DNA of 64,000 nt, from assembly GCA_949152475.1 (NCBI GenBank), contig CASCJZ010000009.1:124001-188000 (forward strand). The letters run 5' to 3'. Below the pieces are notes generated by a model. It searched no databases, was not told the origin of the DNA, and saw only the letters and a program-made list of their open reading frames with translations. A program made the position numbers and the translations under genes. Shown here piece after piece: positions 49,628 through 62,292 of this stretch (positions within the stretch are counted from its first letter, which is position 1; the number at the start of each line of letters is the position of its first letter). Source of the DNA: Terebella lapidaria (Eukaryota; Annelida; Polychaeta; Terebellida; Terebellidae).

Positions 49628-49733
49628 CAAACAAACAAGATGACTGACCAACATACTTGGCAAAATTTATTTTGCCAAGTAACAAACAAGATGACTGACC
49701 AACATACTTGGCAAAATTTATTTTGCCAAGTAA
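49628..49733 (+). repeat. Two leftover 3' ends in a row
   Basis: 49628-49682 is (CAAA)2 CAAGATGACTGACC plus palindrome, and 49683-49733 is (CAAA)1 CAAGATGACTGACC plus palindrome. They match the number of interrupted outer elements (47322 and 45579). Confidence 0.85.
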
Positions 49734-51434
49734 TGAAGCAATCGCTCAGAGAGCTAGGACTTGGCAAAATAAAGTATTGAACTGGAAAAGAAGTCTATAC
49801 ACTAGCTTTTACACTAGCTTGATACAGTTATTAAATTGTGTTGTTATGTTGTTTAGAATGAAATTCATGATCATGATTGTGTCAGTTGAAAATAAAAATA
49901 AAATAATTTCAAGAGAGATTTGAACCCGGGTCTGTGGATTCAAAGTCCTGAGCTCTACGCACTGCACCAACGAGGCTGACAGCATCAATTGTGTTGTATT
50001 GTAACAGGTTCTTGAAGGCAAATTACTGCTAAAAACCGGGAATGGGGCTGATCTCTACGCCGTTTCGTCACCCAGGATAGTTCTGATATAAAAGAGCCTG
50101 TCGCTTTCCACAGATTGTATTTAGACAAGAGTTTTAGGCTTCGTTATATCACTTGTACACCTCTGAGTCAGAAAACAAAAGAAATGTTGTTTGAGATCTG
50201 CATTTGGATACTTTTATGATATACTGTATTACTACGCAACCGAGATGGAACGATATAATGATGTATGTATTATTGATAGGATGGAGCTAACACGGATGCG
50301 CTATGATGCATAAAAGACACGATCATGATGGAACCAATGAAACACTGTTAAGTGATATTTTTAGCGACAAATAGTTAAGTATGATGACATGAAAACTATG
50401 AAAATTACTCCTGGTACATTTATTTGCTGAATACCTACATTATGAATGCGTTGTTTTGTTATTTGGAATTAAATACTTGATCGTGTAAGCAAGCGATAAA
50501 AAAAAATAGTTTCAAGAGAGACTCGAACACGGGTCTGTGGATTTAAAGTCCTAAGCTCTATGTCGCAGGCAATGTGAGGTGGTGTATTTCGTATAGCAAT
50601 GCTATCACGGTTTTCATGTGATTTGTCAAGTAACGATTTTTCCGTTACCATGACAACAGTTTTAGAGCTATGATGTTCCAAATCAACAGGGTTATGCGGA
50701 TGTTTTGTGCACATATTCTGTGAGAATCTCGTCAAAATCACACAAGAATTGACTGCACAGCAATGTGTTAAACTTTGGATCCGAAATTCCTGACCCCCAT
50801 GTATTTCACCTGGAGTTTGATTCGTCAATTTTGATTCAATCACTGTCGGACATACATCAAAATATGCAGAATTGGCCATAGTAAAATAGGTGGACAATTT
50901 TGGAAGTGCAGGTGGAATGAAAGTGGAGTTATGACGATTTTTAATTTTTTGGTTTTTCAATGACCTTGGCGGTAATTCTTGACCTTTGACCTTGAGAAAC
51001 AACAGGAATATGCCGACATTTGGTGTGCATATGCTGTGAAAATTTCATAAGAATCCGAAAAGAATTGACTGCACAGCAATGCATGAAACTTTTGATAGAG
51101 AAACTCCTGACCCTCGTCTTTTTAACCTGGAGTCAAAATCGTCAATTTTGATGCAACAGCTGTCGGCCATACATCAAAAGATGCAGAATTGGCCATAGTA
51201 ATCGATGCAAGAAATCTCGAAACTCCAGATGAAATATAACTGGAGTTATTACGATTTTTAATATTTTGGTTTTTGAACGACCTTGGCGTCAATTTTTGAC
51301 CTTTGACCTTCAGAAACGAAAGGCTTATGAGGAAGATACTTGCACATGTTGTGTCAAAATTTCATGAAAATCCGATAAGAATTGCGCCCGCTATCGTGCA
51401 AACTGACGGACAGACAAACATACAAACAAACAAA
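49734..51434 (+). mobile_element. Type D2 element, left part (interrupted by the next)
   Basis: The GCTC-AGA-GAGC hairpin is present. A tRNA-like module lies at about 49915-49983 and a damaged one at about 50516-50572. The core is truncated after CAACCGAG, with its own upstream variant (CTGATATAAAAGAGCC). An X-box-like GTTACCATGACAAC is at 50644-50657, followed by 316-bp repeats. It ends at (CAAA)3; its proposed 3' end is 52900-52946. Confidence 0.72.
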
Positions 51435-52899
51435 TGAAGCAATCGCTCAAAGAGCTAGGACTTGGCAAAATAAAGTAATGAACTTGAAGAGAAGTCTATA
51501 AACCAGCTTTGGTCTATAAACCCTTGCATCATGATACTGTAATAATATTAAATTGTGCTGCTACATTCTTCAGAATTGAAAGCATGATCATGATCTTGTA
51601 AGTTACAGATGAAAAATTACAATGACAACAAGTGAACAAAACGAATAGAGACACTCGGTGAATACAAATCATGCCAGAATGGACTTAACACAGATGCATT
51701 ATGATGCATGAAGGACACGATCATAATGGAACCAATGAGACACTGTTAAATGACTTTAAGGAATTCATAGTGAGAAATAATTAAGTATGATGACATAATA
51801 ACGATAAAGATTACTCGTGCTACATTGGTTTGCTGATTTTGTACACTACGAATGTGTTGTTTCGTTGTTTGGAATTGAATACATGATCTTTTAACGGAGA
51901 AAAAAAATAGTTTTGAGATAGTATTGAACCCGGGTCTGTGGATTCAAAGTCCTACACTCTACGCTCAGCACTAACGTGGCTGGCGATGTGAAGCGGAGTG
52001 TTTCATATAGCAATGCTATTATCGTTTTCATGTAATGCTTTTCAGTAACGATTTTCTGTTGCCGTGACAACAGTTTCAGAGCTATGATGTTCCAAATCAA
52101 AAGGGTTATGCGGACATTCCGTGCACATATTATGTGAGAATTTCGTCAAAATCACACAAGAATCGACTGCACAGCAATGTGTTAAACTTTGGATCCGAAC
52201 TTCCTGACCCCCATGTATTTCACCTGGAGTTTAAATCGTCAATTTTGATTCAACCGCTGTCGGTCATACATCAAAAGATGCAGAATTGGCCATAATAAAA
52301 GACGTGGACACATTTGGAAGTGCAGGTGGAATGAAACTGGACTTATGACCATTTTTAATTTTTTGGTTTTTCAACGATTTTGTCGTTAATTCTTGACCTT
52401 TGACCTTGAGAAACGACAGGAATATGCCGACATCTGGTGTGCATGTGCTGTGAAAATTTCATAAAAATCCGACAGGAATTGACTGCACAGCAATGCATGA
52501 AACTTTTGATCCAGAAACTCCTGACCCCCGTCTATTTAACCTGGAGTCAAAATCGTCAATTTTCACTCAACAGCTGTCGGCCATACATCAAAAGATGCAG
52601 AATTGGCCATAGTAATCGATGCTAGAAATCTCGAAACTCCAGATAAAATATAACTGGAGTTACTACGATTTTTAATTTTTTGGTTTTTGAACGACCTTGA
52701 CGTCAATTTTTGACCTTTGACCTTCAGAAACGAAAGGCTTATGTGGAAGATCCTTGCACATGTTTTGTCAAAATTTCATGAAAATCCGACAAGAATTGCG
52801 CCCGCTATCGTGCAAACTGACGGACAGACAAACATACAAACAAACAAACAAACAAGATGACTGACCAACATACTTGGCAAAATTTATTTTGCCAAGTAA
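51435..52899 (+). mobile_element. Type D3 element with its own 3' palindrome (1465 bp)
   Basis: It starts after the CAAA tract of the element at 49734. It has no conserved core; that place is taken by AAATTACAATGACAACAAG. One tRNA-like module lies at about 51918-51985, then 316-bp repeats and the palindrome ending at 52899. Confidence 0.75.
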
Positions 52900-52946
52900 C
52901 AAGATGACTGACCAACATACTTGGCAAAATTTATTTTGCCAAGTAA
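52900..52946 (+). repeat. Leftover 3' end of the element at 49734
   Basis: CAAGATGACTGACC plus palindrome with no CAAA unit in front. This fits insertion immediately before the final CAAG. Confidence 0.8.
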
Positions 52947-54003
52947 TGAAGCAATCGCTCAAAGAGCTAGGACTTGGCAAAATAAAGTTAATGATCTTGA
53001 AGAGAGGTCTATAAACTAGCTAAAAAAAACGTTCTGAGAGAGACTTGAATAGTTCTTTTTTTAAATTATCTAGTTGCTTTTAAGTAAGTTGTAATTGTGC
53101 AGTTATGCTATAAAAGACATGATCCTGTGAGTTGGAGAGAAAAAACAAGTTTTGAGAGGGAGTTGAACCCGGGGTATGTGGATTCAGAGTCCTGAGCTCT
53201 ATACACAGCACCAAAGTTGCCGACAGTGTGAAGTGGTGTATTTATTGTATGTACTACTAAAAACCAGGAAGGGGGCCGGTTCGTCACCCCCAGCAGTCCT
53301 AATATAAGGGAGCCTGTCGCTTGACACAGACTGTATTTAGACTAGAGTTTTAGGCTCTGTTATATCACTTGTACATCACTGAGTTAGAAAACCACTGAAA
53401 TGTTGTTTGAGATCTGCATCTGGATACATATATGATATACTGTATTGCTATGCAACCGAGCGTGTGTATTTAGGACGGGACATGTCCACAGGGGGTAATC
53501 GTTTCTACAGCTTATTGGCGTGTGAACGGATTGAGAATCAGATTCACCCCACTGCTCTTTCTACTTTGATATCTCGGCGAGTTTTCAATCTATTCCAAAT
53601 GTATAAGGTGCATTATAAACTAGAAATAACACTGCAACTGACTGTATAAAAACTAAGTTAGAGATAAAAGAGATTAGAGTTGTGAGGGAGGGTTGAACAC
53701 GGGTCTTTGGATTCAAAGTCTTACGCTCTATCCACTGCACCAACGTTGCCGACAGTGTGAAGAAGTGTATTCCATGTAACAGTTACTTTATGGTTTTCCA
53801 GCCCCCATAGTTACAGTTATGTAACGGTTTTTCAGTCGCCAAGACAACAGTTGTTAAGCTATGACCTTCAAAATCAATAGGCTTGTGCAGGGGTCTTATG
53901 CGCATCTTCTTTGAAAATTTCATGTCATTCCGACAAGGATTGCGCCCGCTATCGTGCGAACAGACGGACAGAACACACATTTGATCGCTGAGCAACATAC
54001 AAC
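52947..54003 (+). mobile_element. Type D1 element (1057 bp)
   Basis: tRNA-like modules lie at about 53157-53226 and 53690-53757 with a full core between. It begins right after a palindrome and ends CATACAAC. Confidence 0.8.
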
Positions 54004-55081
54004 TGAAGCAATCGCTCAAAGAGCTAGGACTTGGCAAAATAAAGTAATGAACTTGAAAAGAAGTCTATAATAAACCAGCTAAAAAACGTTTTGAGAGAGA
54101 TTTGAATAGTTCTTTTTTTAAAATTATCTAGCTGCTGTTAAGTAAACTGTACATGTATCAAATTGTGCAGTAATGCTATAAAAGACATGATCCTGTAAGT
54201 TAGAGAGAAAAAACAAGTTTTGAGAGGGAGTTGAACCCGGGTCTGTGGATTCAAAGTCCTACACTCTATGCACAGCACCAACGTGACCGACAGTGTGAAG
54301 TGGTGTATTTATTTTATGTATTGCTAAAAACCGGGAATGGGGCCGGTTCCTTTGCCGGTTCGTCACCCTCAGCAGTCCTAATATAAGGGAGCCTGTGGCT
54401 TGACACAGACTGTATTTAGACTAGAGCTTTAGGCTTTGTTATATCACTTGTACATCACTGAGTTAGAAAACCACTGAAATGTTGTTTGAGATCTGCATCT
54501 GGATACATATATGATATACTGTATTGCTATGCAACCGAGCGTGTGTATTTAGGACGGGACATGTCCACAGGGGGTAATCGTTTCTACAGCTTATTGGCGT
54601 GTGAACGGATTGAGAATCAGATTCACTCCACTGCTCTTTCTACTTTGATAGCTCGGCGAGTTTTCAATCTATTCCAAATGTAAAAGGTGCATTATAAACT
54701 AGAAATAACACTGCAACTGACTGTATAAAACTAATTTAGAGATAAAAGAGATTAGAGTTTTGAGGGAGGGTTGAACACGTGTCTTTGGATTCAAAGTCTT
54801 ACGCTCTATCCACTCCACCAACGTTGCCGACAGTGTGAAGGAGTGTATTCCATGTAACAGTTACTTTATGGTTTTCCAGCCTCCATAGTTATTGTTATGT
54901 AACGGTTTTTCAGTCGCCAAGACAACAGTTTTTAAGCTATGACCTTCAAAATCAATAGGCTTGTGCAGGAGTCTTATGCGCATCTTCTTTGAAAATTTCA
55001 TGTCATTCCGACAAGGATTGCGCCCGCTATCGTGCGAACAGACGGACAGAACACATATTTGATCGCTGAGCAACATACAAC
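54004..55081 (+). mobile_element. Type D1 element (1078 bp)
   Basis: tRNA-like modules lie at about 54226-54293 and 54764-54833 with the core between. It has the longer CCGGTTCCTTTGCCGGTTCG form upstream of the core. Confidence 0.8.
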
Positions 55082-56166
55082 TGAAGCAATCGCTCAGAGA
55101 GCTAGGACTTGGCAAAATAAAGTTAATGATCTTGAAGAGAGGTCTATAAACTAGCTAAAAAAACGTTCAGAGAGAGATTTGAATAGTTCTTTTTTTTTTA
55201 AATTATCTAGTTGCTGTTAAGTAAGTTGTAATTGTGCAGTTATGCTATGAAAGACATGATCTTGTCATTTAGAGAGAAAAAACAAGTTTTGAGAGAGAGT
55301 TGAACCCAGGTCTGTGGATTCAGAGTCCTGAGCTCTATGCACAGCGCCAACGTGGCCTACAGCGTAAAGTGGTGTATGTATTGTAACAGTTCCTCTATGG
55401 CAAATTACTGCTAAAAACCGGGAATGGGGCCGGTTCCTTTGCCGGTTCGTCACCCCCAGCAGTCCTAATATAAGGGAGCCTGTCGCTTGACACAGACTGT
55501 ATTTAGACTAGAGTTTTAGGCTTTGTTATATCACTTGTACATCACTGAGTTAGAAAACCACTGAAATGTTGTTTGAGATCTGCATCTGGATACATATATG
55601 ATATACTGTATTGCTATGCAACCGAGCGTGTGTATTTAGGACGGGACATGTCCACAGGGGTAATCGTTTCTACAGCTTATTGGCGTGTGAACGGATTGAG
55701 AATCAGATTCACCCCACTGCTCTTTCTACTTTGATATCTCGGCGAGTTTTCAATCTAATTCCAAATGTAAAAGATGCATTATAAACTAGAAATAACACTG
55801 CAACTGACTGTATAAAAACTAAGTTAGAGATAGAGTTTAGAGTTTTGAGGGAGGGTTGAACACGGGTCTTTGGATTCAAAGTCTTACGCTCTATCCACTG
55901 CACCAACGTTGCCGACAGTGTGAAGAAGTGTATTCAATGTAGCAGTTACTTTATGGTTTTCCAGCCTCCATAGTTATAGTTATGTAACGGTTTTTCAGTC
56001 GCCAAGACAACAGTTTTTAAGCTATGACCTTCAAAATCAATAGGCTTGTGCAGGAGTTTTATGCGCATCTTCTTTGAAAATTTCATGTCATTCCGACAAG
56101 GATTGCGCCCGCTATCGTGCGAACAGACGGACAGAACACATATTTGATCGCTGAGCAACATACAAC
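55082..56166 (+). mobile_element. Type D1 element (1085 bp)
   Basis: tRNA-like modules lie at about 55297-55362 and 55848-55920. The core has four G in place of five at CACAGGGGTAATC, which still allows the GGGGT/ACCCC pairing. Confidence 0.8.
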
Positions 56167-57911
56167 TGAAGCAATCGCTCAGAGAGCTAGGACTTGGCAA
56201 AATAAAGTAATGAACTGGAAAAGAAGTCTATACACTAGCTTTTACACTAGCTTGATACAGTTATTAAATTCTATTGTTATGTTGTTTAGAACGAAATTCA
56301 TGATCATGATTGTGTAAGTTGAAAATAAAAATAAAATAATTTCAAGAGAGATTTGAACCCGGGTCTGTGGATTCAAAGTACTGAGCTCTACGCACAGCAC
56401 CAAAGTGGCTGACAGCGTCAAGTTGTGTTGTATTGTGACAGTTCCTCTATGGCAAATTACTGCTAAAAACCGGGAATGGGGCCGGTTTCCTCCGCCGGTT
56501 GATCACCCCCAATAGTTCTGATATAAAGTGGCCTGTCGTTTGACACAGACTGTATTAAGAGTATAGTTTTAGGCTTTGTTATATCAATAGTACATCACTG
56601 AGTCAGAAAACCACCAAAATGTTGTTTGAGATCTGCATTTGGATACATATATGATATACTGTATTACTACGCAACCGAGTTTTGTATATTCAGGAGATAA
56701 CACAGATGCGCTATGATGCATGAAACACATGATCATAATGGAACCAATGAGACACTGTAAATGACTTGGAAAAATATATACCAAGAAATAATTGAGTGTG
56801 ATGACATAGAATTGACGAAGATTACTGCTGCTATATATATTTGCAGAATTTGTACACTACGAATGTGTTGTTTCCTTGTTTGGAATTGAATACATGATCT
56901 CATAATGGAGAAAAAAAAATAGTTTTGAGATAGTATTGAACCCGGGTTTGTGGATTCAAAGTCCTACACTCTACGCTCAGCACTAACGTGGCTGGCGATG
57001 TGAAGCGGAGTGTTTCATATAGCAATGCTATTATCGTTTTCATGTAATGCTTTTCAGTAACGATTTTCTGTTGCCGTGACAACAGTTTCAGAGATATGAT
57101 GTTCCAAATCAAAAGAGTTATGCGGACATTCCGTGCACATATTATGTGAGAATTTCGTCAAAATCACACAAGAATCGACTGCACAGCAATGTGTTAAACT
57201 TTGGATCTGAAATTCCTGACCCCCATGTATTTCACCTGGAGTTTAAATCGTCAATTTTGATTCAACCGCTGTCGGTCATACATCAAATGATGCAGAATTG
57301 GCCATAGTAAAAGACGTGAACACTTTTGGAAGTGCAGGTGGAATGAAAGTGGAGTTATGACGATTTTTAATTTTGTGGTTTTTCAATGACCTTGGCGTTA
57401 ATTCTTGACCTTTGACCTTGAGAAACAACAGGAATGTGCCGTTATACTGTGTGCATATGCTGTCAAAATTTTATAAGAATCCGACAAAAATTGACTGCAC
57501 AGCAATGCATGAAACTTTTGATCCAGAAACTCCTGACCCCCGTCTTTTTAACCCGGAGTCAAAATCGTCAATTTTGATGCAACAGCTGTCGGCCATACAT
57601 CAAAAGATGCAGAATTGGCCATAGTATTCGAGGCTAGAAATCTCGAAACTCCAGATAAAATATAACTGGACTTATTACGATTTTAAATTTTTTGGTTTTT
57701 GAACGACCTTGACGTCAATTTTTGACCTTTGACCTTCAGAAACGAAAGGCTTATGAGGAAGATCCTTGCACATGTTGTGTCAAAATTTCATGAAAATCCG
57801 ACAAGAATTGCGCCCGCTATCGTGCGAACGGACGGACAGACAAACATACAAACAAACAAACAAACAAGATGACTGACCAACATACTTGGCAAAATTTATT
57901 TTGCCAAGTAA
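56167..57911 (+). mobile_element. Type D2 element, uninterrupted (1745 bp)
   Basis: This is the one D2 copy whose left part and 3' palindrome are contiguous. Hairpin GCTC-AGA-GAGC, tRNA-like modules at about 56345-56415 and 56931-57000, a truncated core, 316-bp repeats, CAGA/CATA/CAAA tract and palindrome follow in order. It serves as the reference for the broken copies. Confidence 0.8.
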
Positions 57912-59333
57912 TGAAGCAATCGCTCAAAGAGCTAGGACTTGGCAAAATAAAGTAATGAACTTGAAGAGAAGTCTATAAACCAGCTTTGGTCTATAAACCT
58001 TTGCATCATAATACTGTAATAATATTAAATTGTGCTGCTACATTCTTCAGAATTGAAAGCATGATCATGATCTTGTAAGTTACAGATGAAAAATTACAAT
58101 GACAACAAGTGAACAAAACGAATAGAGACACTCGGTGAATACAAATCATGCCAGAATGGACTTAACACAGATGCATTATGATGCATGAAGGACACGATCA
58201 TAATGGAACCAATGAGACACTGTTAAATGACTTTAAGGAATTCATAGTGAGAAATAATTAAGTATGATGACATAATAACGATAAAGATTACTCGTGCTAC
58301 ATTTATTTTCTGATTTTGTACACTACGAATGTGTTGTTTCATTGTTTGGAATTGAATACATGATCTTTTAACGGAGAAAAAAAATAGTTTTGCGATAGTA
58401 TTGAACCCGGGTCTGTGGATTCAAAGTCCTACGCTCTACGCTCAGCACTAACGTGGCTGGCGATGTGAAGCGGAGTGTTTCATATAGCAATGCCATTATC
58501 GTTTTCATGTAATGCTTTTCAGTAACGATTTTCTGTTGCCGTGACAACAGTTTCAGAGCTATGATGTTCCAAATCAAAAGGGTTATGCGGACATTCCGTG
58601 CACATATTATGTGAGAATTTCGTCAAAATCACACAAGAATCGACTGCACAGCAATGTGTTAAACTTTGGATCCGAACTTCCTGACCCCCATGTATTTCAC
58701 CTGGAGTTTAAATCGTCAATTTTGATTCAACCGCTGTCGGTCATACATCAAAAGATGCAGAATTGGCCATAATAAAAGACGTGAACACTTTTGGAAGTGC
58801 AGGTGGAATGAAAGTGGAGTTATGACGATTTTTAATTTTGTGGTTTTTCAATGACCTTGGCGTCAATTCTTGACCTTTGACCTTGAGAAACAACAGGAAT
58901 GTGCCGTTGTACAGTGTGCATATGCTGTCAAAATTTCATAAGAATCCGACAAAAATTGACTGCACAGCAATGCATGAAACTTTTGATCCAGAAACTCCTG
59001 ACCCCCGTCTTTTTAACCCGGAGTCAAAATCGTCAATTTTGATGCAACGGCTGTCGGCCATACATCAAAAGATGCAGAATTGGCCATAGTATTCGAGGCT
59101 AGAAATTTCGAAACTCCAGATAAAATATAACTGGACTTATTACGATTTTAAATTTTTTGGTTTTTGAACGACCTTGACGTCAATTTTTGACCTTTGACTT
59201 CCAGAAACGAAAGGCTTATGAGGAAGATCCGTGCACATGTTGTGTCAAAATTTCATGAAAATCCGACAAGAATTGCGCCCGCTATCGTGCGAACGGACGG
59301 ACAGACAAACATACAAACAAACAAACAAACAAA
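57912..59333 (+). mobile_element. Type D3 element, left part (interrupted by the next)
   Basis: It has no core, one tRNA-like module at about 58395-58462, and 316-bp repeats. It stops at (CAAA)5, where the next 5' end begins. Confidence 0.75.
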
Positions 59334-60739
59334 TGAAGCAATCGCTCAAAGAGCTAGGACTTGGCAAAATAAAGTAATGAACTTGAAGAGAAGTCTATAA
59401 ACCAGCTTTGGTCTATAAACCTTTGCATCATAATACTGTAATAATATTAAATTGTGCTGCTACATTCTTCAGAATTGAAAGCATGATCATGATCTTGTAA
59501 GTTACAGATGAAAAATTACAATGACAACAAGTGAACAAAACGAATAGAGACACTCGGTGAATACAAATCATGCCAGAATGGACTTAACACAGATGCATTA
59601 TGATGCATGAAGGACACGATCATAATGGAACCAATGAGACACTGTTAAATGACTTTAAGGAATTCATAGTGAGAAATAATTAAGTATGATGACATAATAA
59701 CGATAAAGATTACTCATGCTACATTTATTTGCTGATTTTGTACACTACGAATGTGTTGTTTCATTGTTTGGAATTGAATACATGATCTTTTAACGGAGAA
59801 AAAAAATAGTTTTGAGATAGTATTGAACCCGGGTCTGTGGATTCAAAGTCCTACGCTCTACGCTCAGCACTAACGTGGCTGGCGATGTGAAGTGGAGTGT
59901 TTCATATAGCAATGCTATTATCGTTTTCATGTAATGCTTTTCAGTAACGATTTTCTGTTGCCATGACAACAGTTTCAGAGCTATGATGTTCCAAATCAAA
60001 AGGGTTATGCGGACATTCCGTGCACATATTATGTGAGAATTTCGTCAAAATCACACAAGAATCGACTGCACAGCAATGTGTTAAACTTTGGATCCGAAAT
60101 TCCTGACCCCCATGTATTTCACCTGGAGTTTAAATCGTCAATTTTGATTCAACCGCTGTCGGTCATACATCAAAAGATGCAGAATTGGCCATAATAAAAG
60201 ACGTGAACACTTTTGGAAGTGCAGGTGGAATGAAAGTGGAGTTATGACGATTTTTAATTTTGTGGTTTTTCAATGACCTTGGCGTCAATTCTTGACCTTT
60301 GACCTTGAGAAACAACAGGAATGTGCCGTTGTACAGTGTGCATATGCTGTCAAAATTTCATAAGAATCCGACAAAAATTGACTGCACAGCAATGCATGAA
60401 ACTTTTGATCCAGAAACTCCTGACCCCCGTCTTTTTAACCCGGAGTCAAAATCGTCAATTTTGATGCAACAGCTGTCGGCCATACATCAAAAGATGCAGA
60501 ATTGGCCATAGTATTCGAGGCTAGAAATCTCGAAACTCCAGATAAAATATAACTGGACTTATTACGATTTTAAATTTTTTGGTTTTTGAACGACCTTGAC
60601 GTCAATTTTTGACCTTTGACTTCCAGAAACGAAAGGCTTATGAGGAAGATCCGTGCACATGTTGTGTCAAAATTTCATGAAAATCTGACAAGAATTGCGC
60701 CCGCTATCGTGCGAACGGACGGACAGACAAACATACAAA
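59334..60739 (+). mobile_element. Type D3 element, left part (interrupted by the next)
   Basis: It is very similar to the copy at 57912. A tRNA-like module lies at about 59817-59885, and a textbook X-box-type GTTGCCATGACAAC at 59957-59970. It is interrupted after CAGACAAACATACAAA. Confidence 0.75.
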
Positions 60740-62233
60740 TGAAGCAATCGCTCAAAGAGCTAGGACTTGGCAAAATAAAGTTATGAACTTGAAGAGAAGT
60801 CTATAAACCAGCTTTGGTCTATAAACCCTTGCATCATAATACTGTAATAATATTAAATTGTGCTGCTACATTCTTCAGAATTGAAAGCATGATCATGATC
60901 TTGTAAGTTACAGATGAAAAATTACAATGACAACAAGTGAACAAAACGAATAGAGACACTCGGTGAATACAAATCATGCCAGAATGGACTTAACACAGAT
61001 GCATTATGATGCATGAAGGACACGATCATAATGGAACCAATGAGACACTGTTAAATGACTTTAAGGAATTCATAGTGAGAAATAATTAAGTATGATGACA
61101 TAATAACGATAAAGATTACTCATGCTACATTTATTTGCTGATTTTGTACACTACGAATGTGTTGTTTCGTTGTTTGGAATTGAATACATGATCTTTTAAT
61201 GGAGAAAAAAAAATAGTTTTGAGATAGTATTGAACCCGGGTCTGTGGATTCAAAGTCCTACGCTCTACGCTCAGCACTAACGTGGCTGGCGATGTAAAGC
61301 GGAGTGTTTCATATAGCAATGCTATTATCGTTTTCATGTAATGCTTTTCAGTAACGATTTTCTGTTGCCGTGACAACAGTTTCAGAGCTATGATGTTCCA
61401 AATCAAAAGGGTTATGCGGACATTCCGTGCACATATTATGTGAGAATTTCGTCAAAATCACACAAGAATCGACCGCACAGCAATGTGTTAAACTTTGGAT
61501 CCGAAATTCCTGACCCCCATTTATTTCACCTGGAGTTTAAATCGTCAATTTTGACTCAACCGCTGTCGGTCATACAACAAATGATGCAGAATTGGCCATA
61601 GTAAAAGACGTGAACACTTTTGGAAGTGCAGGTGGAATGAAAGTGAAGTTATGACGATTTTTAATTTTGTGGTTTTTCAATGACCTTGGCGTTAATTCTT
61701 GACCTTTGACCTTGAGAAACGACAGGAATATGCCGACATCTTGTGTGCATGTGCTGTGAAAATTTCATAAAAATCCGACAAGAATTGACTGCACAACAAT
61801 GCATGAAACTTTTGATCCAGAAACTCCTGACCCCCGTCTTTTTAACCTGGAGTCAAAATCGTCAATTTTGATGCAACAGCTGTCGGCTATACATCAAAAG
61901 ATGCCGAATTGGCCATAGTAATCGATGCAAGAAATCTCGAAAGTCCAGATATAATATAACTGGAGTTATTACGATTTTTATTTTTTTTGTTTTTCTATGA
62001 CCTTGGCGTGAATTTTTGACCTTTGACCTTCAGAAACAAAAGGCTTATGCGGAAGCTGCTTGCGCATATTGTGTGAAAATTTCATGAAAATGCGACAAAA
62101 ATTGCGCCCGCTATCGTCATAACAGACGGACAGACAAACATACAAACAAACAAACAAACAAACAAACAAACAAACTAACAAACAAACAAGATGACTGACC
62201 AACATACTTGGCAAAATTTATTTTGCCAAGTAA
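60740..62233 (+). mobile_element. Type D3 element with its own 3' palindrome
   Basis: A tRNA-like module lies at about 61226-61293. The CAAA tract is long and holds one CTAA unit (62175-62178), possibly a scar of a lost palindrome, before CAAGATGACTGACC and the palindrome ending at 62233. Confidence 0.72.
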
Positions 62234-62292
62234 CAAACAAACAAACAAGATGACTGACCAACATACTTGGCAAAATTTATTTTGCCAAGTAA
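62234..62292 (+). repeat. Leftover 3' end
   Basis: (CAAA)3 CAAGATGACTGACC plus palindrome. It closes one of the two interrupted outer elements; the other has no visible close. Confidence 0.8.

Noticed and set aside
50469-51002. A 177-codon minus-strand open frame, the longest in the window
   Set aside because: It lies wholly within a D2 element and runs through the tRNA-like module and 316-bp repeats. Sister copies are broken at many places in that frame, and the translation has no recognisable domain. It is chance openness in a repeat.
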